Source: Juglans regia | Lineage: Eukaryota; Streptophyta; Magnoliopsida; Fagales; Juglandaceae | Direction of reading: 5' to 3' | DNA length: 64,000 nt | Assembly: GCF_001411555.2 (NCBI RefSeq) | Contig: NC_049910.1 | Coordinates: 29,173,150 to 29,237,149 of the forward strand | Part shown: piece by piece, positions 34,931-48,400 of the stretch | Layout: each line of letters opens with the position of its first letter | Position numbering within the stretch: position 1 is the stretch's first letter | Made by a program: the position numbers and the translations under genes | Notes under the pieces: model-generated | What the model was told of the DNA's origin: nothing | The model's database searches: none | What the model saw: the letters and a program-made list of their open reading frames with translations, nothing else

Positions 34931-37114
34931 TTTCCTAAGTGAATAACCAAAAAACCGGCCCCTATTTTATTACTACACAAATAAAGCAAGTTTCTTGCTC
35001 AGCCCACCACCGTGCACGGTTGTAGCACCACCATCGGAAGGTTCCCACATTGCCAAACGTCTCGTGGAGACACGGATGAGCCACCTTGTCGCCGCCGCAT
35101 TACTGCCCCCTCAGTGAGTATCTCGTGCGGTCTCTCTCCCTCTCACGGCTTACTCTCTTTCTCCCTCAGTGTTTACTCTCTCTCATCAGTACTCAGCTGC
35201 TCACCTTCCACATCACCTGACCACCCACAACCGCTGCCTGGCACCTGGCTCCTTCGCACGCTTCCCTCTCGCTTGGTGAGTTTTGGAGTTCCCCGTAGGT
35301 CGCACGGATTTCGTCTTCCGTAAGCCTACTTTCTCCTCTTATGGTTTCCGTTTCAATCCTTCCCAAGTGCGTGCAAGTTTTCCTTTAATTACTAAAATAC
35401 CCTTAAATCCTTTCTAAGTTGTGTGGCCTTTCAAGAAACCCTTTTGATTAAATTACAGTCCTTTTTAAAGAGCCCAAGCTACCTTGGCAAAATTTCTAAA
35501 ATAGCATTGGTTTTACTTGACCTCTCTTTCCTACATATTTTGAACTCGACTTTGTTTTGCATACAAGTTCTTTTTTTTTTTTTTTAAAGAGAATAAATGA
35601 AGTTTTAATTGTATTTTTTTAACTATTTAAAATTTTAGTTTAAGTCGTTTGAATGAAATTTTGACGACCGATTTTTTTAATGTGTTACTCGAAAAGGTTA
35701 AGTGGTCATTCATGAGTTTGGAGAGTAATGTTTTAAGACACTGGGTTATGAGGATTTTAGAGTTTTGGAAAAAATAGGTTATTTAGTATTTTAGGCTTAA
35801 ATATTGAAATCCATGGTTGATTGAAAATTTACAGAAGTGCATAAATTTTTTTTATAGTTAACGATTGATTTTCATTCAGTACGGTTGTGCAATGATTCAG
35901 AAGGGTTAAGAAGTCCAGATAAGTAGGATTCCTATGCTAGGCTTTACACGAATTGTTTAGACTGAGATTGACTTTTTGAAAATTTTGCATGTTTTGTTAT
36001 GAAATGAGAACTTGGGAAAAACAACTCAGTCGTTTATTTGCATTACTCATGAAATCTATATAAAAGAGGAAAACTTTTTTTCTGACATGCATTGTGTAGA
36101 CATGAACTTTATTTTATCATGTTGTCTCTGAAATGTGAAAAAATGAGCGAATGAATTTTGATTAACCTATAGAAAGATGCTTTGACTTTTGTTTTCAGTA
36201 TGTGAGAATGATCTGAATATGTTTCGATACTCAGTTTTGTTTTGATATGGCATCTGAAAGCTTTTGGCATGGTGTACTGATTTTCTATCTGTCTCTATCT
36301 CTGCTCTGCTCTACTCTCTTTTGCTCTGTTCTGTTTGGGTTGGTACCAACTCCTCTGTCTCTGAGTGCACCCACTTTGAAAGTAAAGTGGTTTTATGTGG
36401 TCTTTCGTGTGTGCACACTCGGGGCTCCGAGAATAATAAGAGAAAGATTTCACCTCGATCTCTGCCCGTTTTGGCCATTGGGGATAGCACAACCCTACCA
36501 CGGGGGTTAAACATGGTCTCTGCTTTATGAGATGCTCTATTTTGATGTGATGATGATCTTCAGGTTATGTCATGCCAAAGTACTCTGGGTTTTTTATGTC
36601 TTAAAACCATCACTTTGTTACGTTTGAAAACGTGTTTAGTTATGTATGATAACTCTGGAAAATATTTTGTTTTGTATACTGTACTTTGTAAATACTGATG
36701 TTTGCACACTAGTATATGTCTTCTGCTTACTGAGTTATTAATACCTCACTCCTTATCTCCACAATATTTTTCAGATAATTTTGATATAGTTCGGCTGGAG
36801 AACAAGAGTAGGAAATTTTAGCAAGGTGTGATGATCATAGAAGAATAAGTATCTTTTGGTACTAGTATTTATTGGTTCATGTTTAGTAGAGCTATTTTTT
36901 TCGGTTATTTTGGTATGTAAGTTATGGATATTTTTGAGTCTTTAGTGAGTTTTTAATTTATTTTAATGAGGATTTTTTTTAGTGTACATATGAAAGAATA
37001 TGGATATTTGTGTTGAATATTTTATGGAGTTTCAAGATTATTTATAGTTGTGATATTGGAGTTGATATTAACTAATAAGAGCTAACACTCTAGAGCCCGG
37101 GACCGGGCATTACA
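34930..37114 (+). mobile_element. Probable solo gypsy LTR, plus orientation
   Basis: Ends GGGACCGGGCATTACA at 37114, like the Tekay LTR end. It contains CCCTACCACGGGGGTTAAACATGG (about 36491, matching the unit of the 61-bp repeat; key core CTACCACGGGGG) and a TACCTCACTCC...CACAATATTTTTCAG segment (about 36745-36775) equivalent to 10515-10545. The 5' leader is GC-rich near 35000-35330. No coding region or second LTR adjoins it. The left boundary and target duplication are not resolved. Confidence 0.55.
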
Positions 37115-37449
37115 GTTAACCCCCAAACAACATCTTGTTTTGTCTACAGCGCTAAACTCACATACAATACATATACCCGGACATTGTAGTCTTTTGGTTC
37201 TAGAAAAGCTCTCTTCAACTCCTAAAATGCCCCCAACCCTAATCCTCGTATACTTTTTCTCACCTACGATAATAAAGCTTTAATCATTGAAATTATCCTT
37301 TAAAAGCACAATGGCATTTTGGTTGTTTCTCGAGCGAGTAGGGGCATTTCAATACAAACAAACAGAAGAAACTAAAATCCCCTCGAAAATCACGTACAAC
37401 TTCACATACTCTGATACCCATGATCCGTTCGTTGCTCTTTTATTTCTAG
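37115..37449. other. Upstream region of the pectinesterase gene
   Basis: About 335 bp between the LTR end and the TATA box. AT-rich, no ORF. It is short, so the solo LTR lies immediately upstream of the core promoter. Confidence 0.6.
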
Positions 37450-37457
37450 TATAAATA
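37450..37457 (+). promoter_or_regulatory. TATA box of pectinesterase gene
   Basis: TATAAATA lies about 64-71 bp before the ATG at 37521, a normal distance for a plant gene with a short 5' UTR. Confidence 0.65.
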
Positions 37458-37520
37458 AAATACAACCATATGCATGCAGCACGCAGCGAGTGAACTTACA
37501 TTTTCAGTCAATCATTCGAA

Positions 37521-38932
37521 ATGGCTTTGAAACTAACAAATTTGGCAACTCAGCTGTTGTTTCTAGCCACATTGCTCGTCCCAACAGCTTTATGCCATGC
37601 CAACCAGACTGTGGCATCGGATCCAGAATCAAACCTAGACGCATGGATTGCGCTAAACATGAAAGAGTACGAGGAGGCTTCAAAGCACACCCTTTTCAAC
37701 AACGCCCTAATCGCATCCCTTAGCAAAGCTCCAATGAAGATCATCAAGGTCAGAAAAGATGGTGCTGGAGATTTCAAGACGGTGACCGACGCCGTTGAGA
37801 GCATTCCGTCAGGAAATACAGACCGAGTGATTATATATATTGCTGGCGGTAATTACAAAGAAAAGGTAATCGTCGATAGGTCGAAGCCCTTCGTGACGTT
37901 CTATGGGAAACCGGGCAATATGCCCACCATAACGTATGACGGTACAGCAAAGAAATACGGTACCTGGGAAAGCGCCACTGTGGCCATTGAGTCTGACAAC
38001 TTCATGGCAGTCAATATTATCTTTGTGGTGCGTTTTTGCTTTTCTTTTCTTTTCTTTTCTTTTATTTTCTTAGCAAATATTATAAAACGTTTGTTTATAA
38101 TACTATCTGTTTTGTGGATGGTGTTTACAGAATTCATCTCCAAAGCCAGATCCCAGAAAATCCGATGGACAGGCAGTGGCATTGAGGATATCAGGGGACA
38201 TGGCAGCATTCTACAGTTGCAAGTTCATAGGATTCCAAGACACCTTGTGTGATGACCGGGGTAGGCATTTGTTTCAGAGCTGCTACATCGAAGGGAGTGT
38301 TGATTTCATATTTGGAAATGGAAAATCCCTCTACAGGGTAAGCTGCAAAAAATACCAAGCCATCCATCCATATTTCTAGAGTTGCATGCTAATAATTTCT
38401 CATCTTATATATGTATGTATTAAGTTAAGAATGTATAAATATGCAGGACACCACCATAAAATCGGTTGCAGAGAATTTGGGTGTGATCGCAGCACAAGAT
38501 ATGAATGGCCAATCAGGGGACAGCGGGTTTGTATTCGTCCATTGCAAGATACAGGGGACTGGCGATATGTACCTTGGTCGAGCATGGAAGGAGACATCTC
38601 GGGTTGTGTTTGCCTATACATACATGGGCAGTAACATCAATAGTGGCGGTTGGATGAAGTCTCAGCACCAAAAGTAGGCATCCAATTACCCATCAATAGT
38701 GCAGTTTTCTTCATGTTATTAATTCACAAAGGTATGCATGGCGTATTAACATGATTGCATGATACATTGTAGGAATGTGTTTTATGGAGAGTACCAATGC
38801 TCGGGCCCAGGGTCAAGTGCCTCCAACCGCAAATTTGGAAAGACTCTTTCTGACGATCAAGTAAAGCCCTTCTTGAGCACCACTTTCATCGGAGGAAGTC
38901 AATGGCTTGTCCCAATTCCAAAGATTGGTTAA
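37521..38932 (+). CDS. Pectinesterase, PPME1-like, four exons
   Basis: Exons 37521-38027, 38131-38337, 38447-38673 and 38773-38932 join to 1,101 bp (366 residues). All introns are GT...AG. An N-terminal signal peptide ([19 protein letters not shown], cleavage near LCHA) sends the protein to the cell wall. There is no inhibitor-like PRO domain, so it is the short pectinesterase class, closest in layout to the pollen-type PPME1 group. Pectinesterases remove methyl groups from homogalacturonan. Active-site landmarks are present: QAVAL, GFQDTL (catalytic Asp), VDFIFGN (second Asp) and YLGRAW (Arg). All four exons are open, so the gene looks functional. The downstream flank (39012 on) exists in a second copy at 2326, which hints at a former tandem paralogue. 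Tissue of expression cannot be read from the sequence. Confidence 0.93.
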
Positions 38933-39011
38933 AAACTCATTACAATTTGCCAAATGCATAACGGCAACTTTTCTCTAACTGGATATAAACATCCAATACA
39001 TATGATGTGAT

Positions 39012-40602
39012 GCATTATATTTTCATTATTTATATCAGTATAAAGAGATAAATTCCATAATTACTATGATGTGATGCATGTATAGTATATTATATAAATA
39101 TATTTATTTACTAATATTATGGCTAACCAAATTACATATCTCAAAATCCATAATCAACCCAAAAGTTATATATATTTTGTTTGCAATACTAAACACGTCA
39201 AAGTATTAGTCACTAATTAGCCAATACATAAAAATAAATAAAAGAAACAAAGAAATAACCTTTTGTAACACCCTGTCCCTCTAAGCTAGAAAAGTTAGAG
39301 AACCAAATACTACTAAGCTCAAAACATCATGTTCATGAACCAGGGATGAAGAATTATACATTTATAATTTATGAGTACTTTTGTGACGCCCCCAACCTCT
39401 GCTTGGGATAGAATTGAGACTTTGAGCGTCGGGACATACAATACAAGGTTACATACTCCCGTACGTGACAGTTATTATGCAATACATCCTAGTATACAAT
39501 TAGAAGTATGCAATAATCACAGCGGAAATAAATGTGAAAGTATAACTTATACCATAATAACTAAAAACATCACAATTCATTAGTTATAAATCAAGTTCAA
39601 AGTATCAAATGTAACATAATCTCAATACAACTAAAGGTCAAATTCAAGTCATCCGCTTTATGCATTCTAAAGCATGAAAGGCTTGTGCTATAAACATCAG
39701 GATTAAATCCAATCTCCTCTCAAGGTCTGGCTCCTCCTCAATCAATCGGATCCAACGCTCCATCTAGCTCGCCCTCCCCGAGACCTAAGACAATTTCTAT
39801 CATTCAACTCATCCCACAAGGGATGAGATTTACTCAAAATCTCAGTAAGTTAAACAACCAACGTGCATAAAGATAAATTAAGCATGAATAATGATAAATA
39901 TGCAATACATGAAATTCAAAAAAATCATGTCTCTCATCCAGTTTCCTTAATATTTTCAAAGAAATGGAGGCACATGTTTTCATTCAATGAACATTTTTAC
40001 TTCCATAAAAATTTTTAAAAATTCATATAACATCATAACGTGTGGTAACATCACAGTTCTCCATATGCACTGTGAGTGCCTGCCGGTTTCCGTAGTACAA
40101 CTCATTTTAAGACTATGTTGTCTATATACTCATTCTCAATGCATTGATAAATATAACATAACATCTACCGACATTAGGTGTCATAATATATTAACTTCGC
40201 TCCAGTGTTCTTTAAAAAGAACCAATTTGAAGCATGTTAACTGTTTTTTGTCAACCTAGAAGTTATCACTCCATTCTTAAACACTCTAGAGTGGACAGAG
40301 GAGTTCCACTAGGATAATTTCTCATCCTAGCCTTTGAGGTCGTGACAAAAGTTATTTTTATACTATGCTTAAAAAATATTTTTCAAGACATGTGCATATG
40401 TAGAGCTTTCATGCAAAACTGACATTTATAGATGCAATATGCAAAAATGGTGAAAAATATCACATGTCATGTAAATATGCACTCAATGTATCATATAATA
40501 TGATTTTTTATACTCAAAAATGATAATTGAAATATGAATGAAATATTTATCAATAATTCATAAATAATCTATCAAGGTGTAAGTTAGAGGCCAACCTACC
40601 AC
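39012..40602. repeat. Copy 2 of the duplicated block (PME 3' flank plus LTR fragment)
   Basis: Matches 2326-3944. The first roughly 240 bp are the pectinesterase 3' flank. From 'TGTAACACCCTGTCCCTC' (about 39266) onward it is a minus-oriented LTR fragment, with TGACGCCCCCAACCTC at about 39384. It ends abruptly at about 40602 and is followed by unrelated AT-rich DNA, so the LTR is truncated here. Confidence 0.85.
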
Positions 40603-40864
40603 TAATTCATCCCCTCATTCTGACACCTCATGTATTTTAATTTTTTTATTTTTTATTTTTTCTTTACTTAATGGTTAAGGAAGTGACTATTAGTGTATTT
40701 ATATTTTTTTTATCTTTTTTAAAAATGTTTTAAAATGATTAAAAAATTGAAAAAAAATAAAAATACCAATTTGGCCTAGCGATAACTTGGTGGGGTGCTA
40801 CTCAGGCAGCAGAGTAGCACCGCTCATTGAAAATAGAATATGCTAATTATTCCCATTGTCTATG
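40603..40864. other. AT-rich spacer
   Basis: Low-complexity T- and A-rich sequence. No gene or repeat recognised. Confidence 0.5.
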
Positions 40865-40872
40865 CTCAGTAC

Positions 40873-41805
40873 TAGGACTGTAACCCAAGCAACATGTTTC
40901 GTGTTTTGGTCCAGCTCGACCCGAACCGACGCTGGCACAAATCAAGTCAGCCTCGACCCAACCCGACTCAAGATTGGAAGCACAAGGAGGAAATCACAAA
41001 ATTGCGAATAAGAAAAAAACAAACCCAAATCAAACCTTGTGTGCATCATGTAAATATCAACATAAAAGGTGCGATCCTCACTGTCCAATGGCACCCTTTT
41101 TCCCATAGCATCGAAGAAAATATTTTATGCATATACACAAGATGCGATCCTCATTTCTTTAAGGTTTTTTCTGCAAAATTAGCAGAATCCCAACCTTATT
41201 TATAGCTCAAGATTTGCTATTTTTCTACCAAATCTGCAATGTGGGAGGAAAGAGTGTGTGCATGTGTGTGGATGTGCGTGTCAGGAAGCATTATCGCAAC
41301 TAATATTGTTCATGGATATATATCGCAGAGAGGTTAAGAACGTGGTCATTAAGCTTACATACCCATATATATGTGTACAGAAACACAGATTTGCAATTGT
41401 GATTGTGACCCACGGCCTGATAAAACTTATAAACCCATCGTGGTCATATAAAACTCACAGACCCACGACCCATGAAACTTGTAAATCCGTCATCCAACGA
41501 TGGGCATTGGCATGAGGACGGAGAAGAAGAGAAGCGAAAGGAGAATGAAAAGAGGTGGGCTCTGCAGCAACCTTCAACGGGTTCCTTCACTCAAAATCAG
41601 CTTGGTAAATCATGGTTTTCTTGGCCTTGAATTTTTCCTCAAGGCAAAGGTTTTCATGGCAACTAGGGTTTGAGAAATTGAGATCCTTAAAACGTGCAGT
41701 CGGTTTCAACGGGTTCAACCCGCACATTACTTCAACCCGTTTTCGGGTCGGGTGGAGTTGGGTCTCACGGATGGACCGGGTCACAACATTTTCTGCACAG
41801 GCCTA
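40873..41805. mobile_element. hAT-like non-autonomous DNA transposon
   Basis: Ends TAGGACTGTA and (reverse complement) TAGGCCTGTG form short inverted repeats. Both are followed inwards by CCGACCCG/GACCCG-rich sequence, a pattern common in plant hAT-like elements. The flanking 8-mers CTCAGTAC (40865-40872) and CTCGATAC (41806-41813) differ at two adjacent bases, consistent with an aged 8-bp target duplication. No transposase ORF. Confidence 0.5.
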
Positions 41806-41813
41806 CTCGATAC

Positions 41814-42305
41814 ATGTACCTTTTAAGAGATATTAAGATGGATATTCTACTAAAATTCGAAGCAGCAATTTCTAATCAAAGCCACTGAGATTAAATAATT
41901 GGCACCAGTCATAACCATGTTGAAATGGTTTTTAAGAACCTTGAACTTGGGTTTTGGCAATGAACAATCAAATCAAGGTATGAAAAAGACAAATATTGAG
42001 GGTTGATACAGCACTAAAGAGTAGTGATTGTTAAGTAATTAAGTATACGATCTTGCAAGGTTTTGCTTTCTGGAAAGCAAAAATCTAGCATGGCTAGTCA
42101 AATAGTCATTAATCAAAGAATGGATAAAGATAGCACATGCATGTAACATTTAAAGAACTAAAAACACCACCCCATTACAATATGCAGTCCAGTCAAAATC
42201 TCTGGAATTACAAGAAATAGATCCATTTCTGCAATCTGCAGGTGCTTCGAGGTGTAGTTCAAAAAAATAGGGGTGTAATTCATAAAGATACATTGCGTTC
42301 TTCAG
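41814..42305. other. Intergenic, no gene seen
   Basis: No ORF, repeat or motif could be supported. Confidence 0.5.
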
Positions 42306-42308
42306 TTA

Positions 42309-42413
42309 GGGCCCGTTTGGATATAAAGGTGATCTCATCTCATCTAATTTCAACTAATAATTTCACTACTATTCACAAATCATCTTAACTCATCTCACTA
42401 TCCAAACAGGCCC
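42309..42413. mobile_element. 105-bp MITE with TTA target duplication
   Basis: Inverted ends GGGCCCGTTTGGATA and TATCCAAACAGGCCC, flanked by TTA on both sides (42306-42308, 42414-42416). The interior has GATGAGATGAGA-type repeats shared with elements at 61.2-62.6 kb. A 3-bp TTA/TAA target points to a PIF/Harbinger-derived MITE. Confidence 0.85.
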
Positions 42414-42738
42414 TTAACATCCTTGCAGCAGTAACTTCCCTCCGCATTACAGCATTCACCAATATAAGAATTTTTCTAAAAGATCAACTGAATGGCTACA
42501 GATTTAACCTTCATAAAAAATCAACCTAAAGATCCACATGAGAGTTTTCACATTCCAGGATAGTCTACAACAGTGTCACTCCCACCAATTAGGTGCCACT
42601 TAGACTATGCTTTTTGATAAGTGAAGATATGAAATTAATCCACTTAGACTATGTTAAGGCCTATAATTATTTGCAGAAACGGAAGTTCTCTTGGACCATT
42701 GGGGTGTGAGTTTCTCTTAATGGAAGAAGAAACAAAAC

Positions 42739-45464
42739 TCACTAAGGCATGCTTTTAAAAGCCACTCCAAAGCCTGAACTTGCATATTCCATGGCAACTT
42801 TCAGCAAAAGAGTCATGAATAGACAGCACCATGGAACATACAGCAGGCATACAAGCCAATTCTCGTGCTGCTCCTGCATTATTTTAGCCCATATTACATG
42901 TAAGCTTTGAGTAAGAGAGAGGGGGACTCAGAGTGGGAGATAATACCACTTAAACAAGACGTCTTCAGAACCATTTGAATTTGAATCAACAGGCATGAAC
43001 ATCTTTCGATAAGCCATTCTCAGGCTATTCATCTAAATTGTTGCCCAAAGGAATAAATCAGCTCTTTCAAGCTTTGCATTAAAACAAAATATATTCATTA
43101 GCATGAAATGCTACTTTATACAAACCTCCACAACTGTGAATCTACGACGCCAAATACCCTCCAGATTCAACCCACAAAGCTCAGTCCTTTCACAAGCCAC
43201 CATCATAAGATAAATAAATTAGATTTTTCCAGGACAACACTCAGATAAAAGTAATTGATTTAGTAAAATGTAGAGGAGAGCATTGTTTTTTTTTTTTTTT
43301 AATAGGAAATGTTGAGGAGGGGTATATAAAAAGAAGACTCTCACTTCAGATTTTTTCAAGTGTTCGACACATCAATATGTAGGTGCTAGACACTTTCTGG
43401 AAGTAATACCAGTCTCCATGTTGGACTCCAACACTCGAGTCTCATGCTGGGTTCCTTGTTACATAGACAGAAAGGGCATTATGAAAAACTCAAAGACCTA
43501 TAATGAAGAGATGTCATTACCACAGAACTCCACCAATAAAAGAGAAAGAACCAACTTGGAAGAATTGATAACAACAATGGCACCTGAGTGTGAGCATGGT
43601 CCTGCAAAATGTAGGACTTGAATTAGACTATAATCAGATGAAATATATAAGAAATAACAGCATGAAAAGATGTTAAACCATGCAAGGTAAACAAGGACTT
43701 ACTTCCACCACAACATGGCCTGCAAGAAGAGTATTATTTGCAAAAATATTGTTGTTACTAATCTTGCAATCATGAGCAATATGACAAGATCCCATGACAA
43801 GATTGTTATCGCCAATACCCTGAATATATCATGCTATTAGGGATATGAAGTAATCTAAATTTAATAAGCTAGTTTCTAACATAATTCACACACTTTAAAT
43901 GAATATCAGACTCAGCCATTCCCCCTACCGTCCTATCACTTGAATTCCAAGATCAATGGATTGAGGTATGCTCTCTAATGTCATAGTTGTGTCCCCAACA
44001 TCAAGGAAACATTCATCCCCAGGCTAAATAATAGACATAAAAGAGTAGTAATCCTGTACACAAGACAGCCACACAAATATTTATGTCGTAACAGTAATAT
44101 GCAAATATTTCTTTCGGCAATTTTCATTCAATTTTTTTATAATAGGTAAATTTTATTGATACGAATGAAATAGGCATAGCCTATGTACACAGGAGGTATA
44201 CAAAAGAACACCTAAATACATTTTAGAATCACTAAATTAAAGATAAGAAATCATGAACATTGTTTCTATTAAGCACAATGGCTGAAAACAAGAGCAATAA
44301 CGTGTACAAAAAAATTCTGAAGCTCCGTCATTGTGTGCTCCCTATCTTCAAAGCACCGCACATTCCTTTCCGACCAAGTACACCACATAATTCACAACGG
44401 CAATTTTCATTCATTTCGTTAATCTTTTCTTGAAAACCAATCATAGTGCATGAGGAAGCTATATTTGTGACAAAACTACAATAGTAATATAAATAGCCTA
44501 CCAAAAAAGTAGAAGGGTCCTCTAGTTAAAAAAATAAATTTTTTATAAGTTTTAATATAAATAGCCTACCAAAAGTGTAGGAGGATCCTCTAGTTTTTAA
44601 AAAAATAATAATAATAAATCAATTTTTTTATTTATAGGTTTTTTAAAAAATAAAGTATGATGTAACCTATCAGACGGTTTTCTATTCCCAAGAAAACGAG
44701 AGTATGATTCACAGAATAAGCCACATTTAAGGAGAGCAATGAATTAAATTGGCAATACAAATTTCCCTGACCTCACACCTCTAATTACCATCACAAGCCA
44801 AAACAGATAAGTTAACATCAATGCCCCTGGAAACTCACCTTGTACATCAAGTCTTGGCACTTAATGCCAACCACGGCACAATGCCCCATAATGTTGTTGC
44901 ATCCCACAGCTGTACGTCCAGGAAGATCATCACCAACCACAGTACCACTGCCTGACAAATTAAGCACGTAGTCTAATTAGTCTAATTTACAGCAAATGAA
45001 AGAAAAAGTATGCGTCACCACAATGTAAACCCAAAAGGTAAAACCATTAAGGAAGTAAACAGTTAAACAATCTGATTGCTAGAATTTTATAGCTTCTGAG
45101 CATGGAATTTCCACTTAAATCAATTTATACAAACTAAGCAAAATAAGCACTAATTCAGTCAAAATTCAGTTTTGACTATCATTCTACAGCAGCATAAATC
45201 TTCGGCGAATATAACCTTGCAATACTTTTTTAAAAAAGAAAATAAAACATACAAAAGAACAAAAGAAAAAACACATATGAAGGCCATTTTCTTAGTAGCA
45301 TTTTGCTTAAAAGACACGCATATGAAATAATCAACCTTTCAAATCAGGATGAAATTAATAAATAAATAACAAAAATTAACAAGGAAAACAGTCAAGGTAC
45401 CTGTCCGGTTACAGCATTGGGGTGAACAATTGTAGGAAGGGTGAATGAATATCTCTGAAGCTTC
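42739..45464 (-). pseudogene. LPXA: LpxA-like UDP-GlcNAc acyltransferase pseudogene
   Basis: Minus-strand exon remnants in order: 45464-45401 (EASEIFIHPS, then IVHPNAVTGQ after a 1-nt shift), 44951-44839 (VVGDDLPGRTAVGCNN, then GHCAVVG), 44023-43929 (PGDECFLDVGD, then DIREHTSIH after a shift and a stop), 43819-43703 ([18 protein letters not shown], then [15 protein letters not shown]), about 43611-43535 (frameshifted), about 43205-43131 (MMVACERTELCGLNLEG), about 43026-42952 (LRMAYRKMFMP) and about 42870-42739 (MVLSIHDSFAES, then GICKFR). This is the left-handed-helix acyltransferase that adds the first acyl chain to UDP-GlcNAc in plant mitochondria. Frameshifts, a nonsense codon, a missing exon after the first remnant and loss of the targeting exon show it is dead. 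A LINE fragment sits in one intron (44131-44397). Confidence 0.85.
44131..44397 (-). mobile_element. 5'-truncated LINE with 16-bp target duplication
   Basis: CGGCAATTTTCATTCA is repeated exactly at 44115-44130 and 44398-44413. The insert begins with a T-run and a sequence that on the minus strand reads as the usual plant LINE end (a TATCAATAAAATTTACCTAT motif before the A-tail). Only the last roughly 265 bp of a LINE were inserted, into an intron of the LpxA pseudogene. Confidence 0.9.
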
Positions 45465-45469
45465 TGGTT

Positions 45470-48400
45470 TTACCAATAATCCTGACAGGAGCATGTGCCA
45501 TCCTTAAAGTGGTGGAATCGATTAATGTCACGAACAACTATTTCCCGATTTGTGATGTCTGAGGTGAACTTCATAACATCATGGCAATCCTCGCAGATGC
45601 GTAGGTTTTTGAAAATCCTAATTTTCTTTACAGGTTTGGTGCTTATAAGGGCAAAACCAAGAGCCAACCTTTCACTATGATGATTCAGATGCTCCTTTTT
45701 CTCTTTGTCAGTGACATTATGAAGTACGTGTTCCATTTTTGGGGCATAACCAGCTGAGGTTAGTTTTTGGCTGAGATCCTCTAGTTTTAAATGAATATCC
45801 CTAATTTTTGGATGTGAACTATCTTGAGATACAAAAATATGGACTTGACCACTGATCTCTACCCAGCTACATCCTGGTTCCTTCTTAACACCCCGAGTGG
45901 ACATTAATGTCCTTACGTTTTTAACATCATCCCACCTACCTTTGGATGCAAAAATGTTAGATAGCAATATGTAATTAGAATCAACCTCAGGTGTAAGGTC
46001 AAAAAGTCTCTTTGCAGATTTTTCCCCAAATTCCACATTTCCATGCATTTTAGAAGCCCCAAGAACAGTTTCCCAAATCAAGGCATGTGGTGATAGCTCC
46101 ATCTTCTCGATAAAGCGTTCGACCTCGTCAAATTTTCCAGCCCGACCGAGAATATCCACCATACAAGCATAATGCTCAACTGTAGGAGTAATACCAAAAA
46201 CTTCGCTCAATGAGTTGAACTGTTTTTTCCCTTCTTCAACTAAACCCATGCGACTACATGCAGAAAGAACCCCTAAGAAGGTAACCGCATCGGGCATGGT
46301 GCCTTCATCCAACATTGTCCAAAAGGTTTCAAGAGCTTTATGTCCATATCCATGATGTGAGTATCCACATATCATTGTATTCCATGCTACAACATCCCGT
46401 AAAACCAAACCCTGAAATATCGCCTCAGCATCTTCTAAGCACCCACATTTTGCATACATATCAACAACTGCACTGGAAACAAACACATCTCCAACTTGCC
46501 CAGCCTTAATTGCCATAGAATGAAGCTGCTGCCCAGTTTCCAGTGCAGCTATATGGGAGCAACCACCTAAACAGCTAGCAAGAGTATACTCATTGGGCCT
46601 TACACCTTCTTGTTGCATCAAATTGATGCACTTAACAGCCTTCTCTGCTTTATCAGTTCGTGCATGACCAGTGATGATGGCAGTCCAAGTAAAGAGGTCT
46701 CGATTAATCAACCTATTGAAAACTACATCTGCATCATCCAAGCACTTGCTTTTGCAATACATGTCAACAAGAGCTGTCCCAATAAAATCAATACCATCAA
46801 GACTGTTTTTAATGATATGTGCATGTACTTGCCTCCCAAAGCCTAGATTCCAGAGGCTAGAGCAGGCCCTTAAAACACTTATATATGTGTACATGTTCGG
46901 CATGAAACCTTCTGCAAGCATCTGACAGAAGATTCTTGGTCCCAGATCACAGGTTTTGAAGCCATGGCAACCCGATAAAAGGGCATTCCATGAAACCAAA
47001 TCATGATCTGTCATTTCCTCAAACACCCGTGCCCCACTTTGTGGACATCCAGTTTTCATGTACATTGTAATTAAGGTATTGCTAACTGAGATTTCATTTT
47101 CGAACCCATACTTGAACATACAAGCATGGATGCTCTCACCATACTTCAGGTATCCCAAATCAGTGGCGGCACTAATAAGACTTGCAAAGCTAAATTGATT
47201 TGGTGGTACACCTGCACATCTCATCAACAAAAATAGCTTAACTGCTTCTAGGCTATGACCTTGCTGATCAAGGCAAGTGATCATTGCACTCCAGGCTACT
47301 ACATCAGGATCTTTGATCATTTTAAATACTTTTAGTGCGTCACATGCCAGCCCACACTTAGAATACATATCCACGAGACTACATCCCAAAATTTCATCCA
47401 GTTTGCACCCGATTTTGATTGCCACAGAATGCACCACCTGGCCTTCTCTCAAGTTCCCTGAGGTAGCACAACCCTTGAGGACAGTGGACAAGGTGAACTT
47501 GCTGAACTTCATTTCTGATTCCCTCATTCTAGAAAACAGTTTGAATACTTCTTTCCCACTACCCACCTGAGCATAGCCGTTAAGCAAGGCATTCCACGAG
47601 ACATCATTCTGCTCAGGCATGTAAAAGAACACTCTATCCGCAAGTTCCATCTCACCACACTTCGCATAAAGGTCAACAAGAGCAGACCCAACAAATAAAT
47701 CCGAGACTAACCCGAGTTTGGTTGCTTCTGCATGCACCTGTCTACCAAAATTTAAATCCATGCAGAGAGCACAAGCTTTCAACCCAGTAGCCAATGTAAA
47801 CTCATTGGGCCTCACACCTTCCCTTCTCATCTCGCAAAATAAATTGATACCATCACCGCCATATCCTTCAGCCACATGCCCTTGTATCAGTGCAGTCCAA
47901 GACACAACATCCCGTTCAGGCATCTCCTCAAGCACCCGGCGCGCACACGTTGGACTCCCACATTTAGCATATGCATTAATTAATGAAACCCACAGATGAG
48001 AATCCGGGTCTATACCTTTCTTGATCACCTGCCCATGTATAGTCCTTCCCTCATTCAAAGACCCTTCCGAAGCACAAGTACGCAGTACCCTAGAATAACT
48101 TCTTAAGCTCTCCATTCTATCCAAATCCACTGCTTTACTTCTTACATCCTTTTCAATATTGTCCCCCAACAACACCGCATTAGGCAAATTACGAATAGTT
48201 GCTTTTCTGGGTTTTCTCTGAAACCCTTCACGAAACCGACTCGGCGAGTTTCGGGTATCGGAGTAATCCGAGTCACTGGTGGGGTTTGATTCTACAACAT
48301 CTAAAGCAACACAATACGAAGAATTTAATCGTAAAGAAACCAGCAGTGACTTCGAACTGGTACGAAGCTTATTTGGAAAATTAAATCGAAAACCAGGCGG

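Noticed and set aside
41258..41515. 85-residue ORF near 41.3 kb
   Set aside because: It sits inside the hAT-like element with no protein similarity and low-complexity GT-rich DNA.
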